Assembly (NCBI GenBank): GCA_002791575.1
Contig: PFXI01000040.1
Span: forward strand, 35,114-67,590
DNA from: Zetaproteobacteria bacterium CG_4_9_14_3_um_filter_54_145
GTDB lineage: Bacteria > Pseudomonadota > Zetaproteobacteria > Mariprofundales > Mariprofundaceae
DNA length: 32,477 nucleotides
Direction of reading: 5' to 3'
Positions 30,996-32,477 of this stretch are shown in pieces (within the stretch, counting starts at the first letter, position 1; every line of letters starts with the position of its first letter). A program made the translations under genes and the position numbers. Under the pieces are notes generated by a model that saw nothing but the letters and a program-made list of their open reading frames with translations, was not told where the DNA came from and ran no database searches.

Positions 30996-31388
30996 TTAAC
31001 GCTTGGAGAACTGCGGAGCGCGACGAGCTTTCTTCAAGCCAGCCTTCTTGCGTTCAACCTTGCGGGAGTCGCGAGTCAGGAAGCCGGCTGCTTTCAGCTG
31101 CGGACGAAGACCGCTATCGTATGTCAGTAGTGCACGAGCCAGGCCGTGGCGAATAGCGCCAGCCTGACCGGAAACGCCGCCGCCGAATACATTGACTCGA
31201 ATGTCAAAACGGCCGCTCAGTTCGGTTTCGTCCAGAGGCAACAGGGCCTGCTGGCGGATAATGTCGATCGGGAAGTAGTTTTCCACTTCACGGCCATTGA
31301 CCAGTACCTGACCTTTGCCGGCCTGAATGATTACACGGGCTACGCTGCGTTTGCGGCGGCCGGTGCCGCGATAGATTGTCTCTGCCAT
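30996..31388 (-). CDS. rpsI: 30S ribosomal protein S9
   Basis: A 130-residue protein of standard length. It has [21 protein letters not shown] at the N-terminus, the [20 protein letters not shown] signature, and the basic C-terminal tail ending APQFSKR whose last Lys-Arg contacts P-site tRNA in the decoding centre. It is located 21 bp after rplM in the conserved L13-S9 operon. Confidence 0.98.
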   Translation of the reverse strand: MAETIYRGTGRRKRSVARVIIQAGKGQVLVNGREVENYFPIDIIRQQALLPLDETELSGRFDIRVNVFGGGVSGQAGAIRHGLARALLTYDSGLRPQLKAAGFLTRDSRKVERKKAGLKKARRAPQFSKR

Positions 31389-31409
31389 TGTATTGATTCC
31401 TCTGTACTA

Positions 31410-31841
31410 TCAGTTCAGTTTCATTGCTTCAGGCTGCTGTGCTGTGTGTGGATGTTCGCCACCAGCATAAACCTTCAGCTTTTTCAGCATGGAACGGCCC
31501 AGTGGACCCTTTGGCATCATGCCTTTGACGGCGGCTTCGATGATGCGTTCCGGATGTTTTGCGCGCTGCTTTTCCAGCGTAATGCTCTTCAGGCTGCCAA
31601 CAAAACCGGTATGGTGATAGTAGATCTTAGCCTGCTCTTTGTTGCCGGTTACGCGAATCTTTTCAGCATTGATAACTACAATGTGGTCGCCGCAATCAGC
31701 ATGAGGGGTGTATTCCGGACGGTGTTTGCCGCGCAAAACTGTGGCAATCTCTGTGGCCAGACGGCCCAGTACAAGGTCAGTAGCGTCAACAATAAACCAT
31801 TTTCGTTCAATATCGCCAGGGCGAACAGTCCAGGTTGCCAT
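31410..31841 (-). CDS. rplM: 50S ribosomal protein L13
   Basis: A 143-residue protein of typical length. It has [33 protein letters not shown] at the N-terminus, [15 protein letters not shown], and the signature [31 protein letters not shown]. It is an early-assembling large-subunit protein and first gene of the rplM-rpsI operon, preceded by GGAGATG and a near-consensus promoter about 75 bp upstream. Confidence 0.98.
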   Translation of the reverse strand: MATWTVRPGDIERKWFIVDATDLVLGRLATEIATVLRGKHRPEYTPHADCGDHIVVINAEKIRVTGNKEQAKIYYHHTGFVGSLKSITLEKQRAKHPERIIEAAVKGMMPKGPLGRSMLKKLKVYAGGEHPHTAQQPEAMKLN

Positions 31842-31914
31842 TTAATTCATCTCCAGTGTGCATTTGTCTGACCAACCCGATAAAAAAGCGTGGTTTGTCA
31901 TGCAAAGGCGGCGC

Positions 31915-31942
31915 ATTATAGGAGAGGCAGGAATGATGTCAA
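31915..31942 (-). promoter_or_regulatory. Near-consensus sigma-70 promoter of rplM-rpsI
   Basis: The - strand has TTGACA (31937-31942), a 16-bp spacer and TATAAT (31915-31920): both hexamers are perfect. The bases after the -10 are GC-rich (GCGCCGCC), a discriminator type associated with ppGpp-sensitive stable-RNA and ribosomal promoters. The leader is about 65 nt. Confidence 0.82.
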
Positions 31943-31970
31943 TTGTCGTTTGTCTGTTTTATGCAGAGTT

Positions 31971-31984
31971 GCATGCATGCATGC
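31971..31984. repeat. Short ATGC simple repeat
   Basis: GCATGCATGCATGC, about 3.5 copies of a 4-bp unit, lies in the divergent region between rplM and the channel fragment, upstream of the rplM promoter. Confidence 0.7.
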
Positions 31985-32107
31985 CTGTCGGAGAGGTGGA
32001 TTGTGGCTGGCTGAATCTGGATATTGCGGTTTTATGGCCTGTTTTTTGCTTTCCATTTTCGGGATTATAAGTGCGTACCTGTAAACAGGGTGCAGCATGG
32101 AGGATAT

Positions 32108-32404
32108 ATGATGGATAAGTTACATGCTCAGGTCGATCAGGGGCGATCGCTAACGGGCTTGCGCCTGTGGCTGAATGTATTGCTGTTCGAGGTCGAAACG
32201 ACGGCAGGGCACGTATTTAATATTTTTATGCTGCTGCTGATTGCCGTCGCAGTGTTGGCGTCGATGGCCAATACGGTGACGGAGGTGCATGCAGAGTGGG
32301 GTGCGCAGATTGATGCATTTGAGTACTGGGTGCTGGTCATTTTTGCGGTTGAATACGTGGTGCGCGTTTTTGGTGCCCGCAATCGTTGGCACTATCCTGA
32401 ATAA
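32108..32404 (+). pseudogene. Truncated ion-channel-like protein (N-terminal fragment)
   Basis: A 98-residue ORF with GGAGG just before the ATG. The sequence matches the start of bacterial voltage-gated-type (Ion_trans) channels: a cytoplasmic N-terminus, TM S1 (FNIFMLLLIAVAVLASMANTV) and TM S2 (FEYWVLVIFAVEYVVRVFGARNRWHYP). Family members continue through four more helices and the pore filter, about 250 residues in all. Here a TAA comes right after HYPE, and the 73 bases left in the window show no continuation in any frame. It is either a disrupted gene, perhaps by an inserted element beginning near 32395, or a standalone fragment. Confidence 0.6.
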
Positions 32405-32477
32405 TTCATAAACCTTTCAGGCGACCGATTAATATTGTTCACAAAATGGTTTAGTCTTATGCAATCGCCGTTATTTC

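Noticed and set aside
31971-31984. ATGC repeat as a phase-variation tract
   Set aside because: Only about 3.5 units and outside any coding region or promoter spacer; too short to expect slippage.

Overview
The window reads as a proteobacterial chromosome segment. The core block lolB-ispE-tRNA-Gln-prs-rplY-pth-ychF and the rplM-rpsI pair are typical of gamma-type gene order and are also plausible for related classes such as Zetaproteobacteria. I cannot place it below that level. Nothing indicates a phage or plasmid. Coding density is high and most genes sit in tight, often overlapping operons.

Region 1 (1-10500, + strand) is a surface-glycan assembly and decoration cluster. It holds a left-truncated sulfotransferase, a Wzx-like flippase, two GT2 glycosyltransferases, a hexapeptide acyltransferase, a SAM methyltransferase, a CgeB-like glycosyltransferase, an NAD-dependent sugar epimerase, and a 966-residue protein that appears to fuse a GT-C-like membrane glycosyltransferase to a MurJ/MviN-like flippase. 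The first 4 kb look more AT-rich than the rest, as often seen in exchanged polysaccharide loci.

Region 2 (10567-17694, + strand) resembles the bacillosamine (pgl) pathway: a PglA-like GT4, a small PglC-like phosphoglycosyltransferase, a PglD-like acetyltransferase, a PglE-like aminotransferase, a Wzy_C-type ligase, and a PglF-like membrane 4,6-dehydratase. Four of the five junctions from the GT4 to the ligase region overlap or nearly so. A secreted ComEA-like helix-hairpin-helix protein with its own promoter and terminator sits between the ligase and the dehydratase. Together these genes could make a UDP-di-N-acetylbacillosamine-type sugar, load it on undecaprenyl phosphate, extend, flip and decorate the glycan, and transfer it to lipid A-core or protein.

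Region 3 (17709-21484) holds priA, then a roughly 490-bp convergent gap before ychF. The gap is packed with palindromes. Three copies of a composite two-hairpin element share architecture but differ in stem sequence, and a separate 137-bp segment is bounded by 11-bp inverted repeats.

Region 4 (20319-27765, - strand) is a housekeeping run transcribed as JAMM peptidase, TPR lipoprotein, LolB-like lipoprotein, ispE, tRNA-Gln(UUG), prs, rplY, pth, ychF. A structured stretch of about 270 nt precedes rplY.

Region 5 (27766-32477) holds a + strand operon of a DUF4399-like lipoprotein, an NfeD-like protein and an SPFH/stomatin protein, then - strand genes for a CDF metal transporter and rpsI/rplM with a near-consensus promoter. 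It ends with a prematurely ended ion-channel fragment at the right edge.
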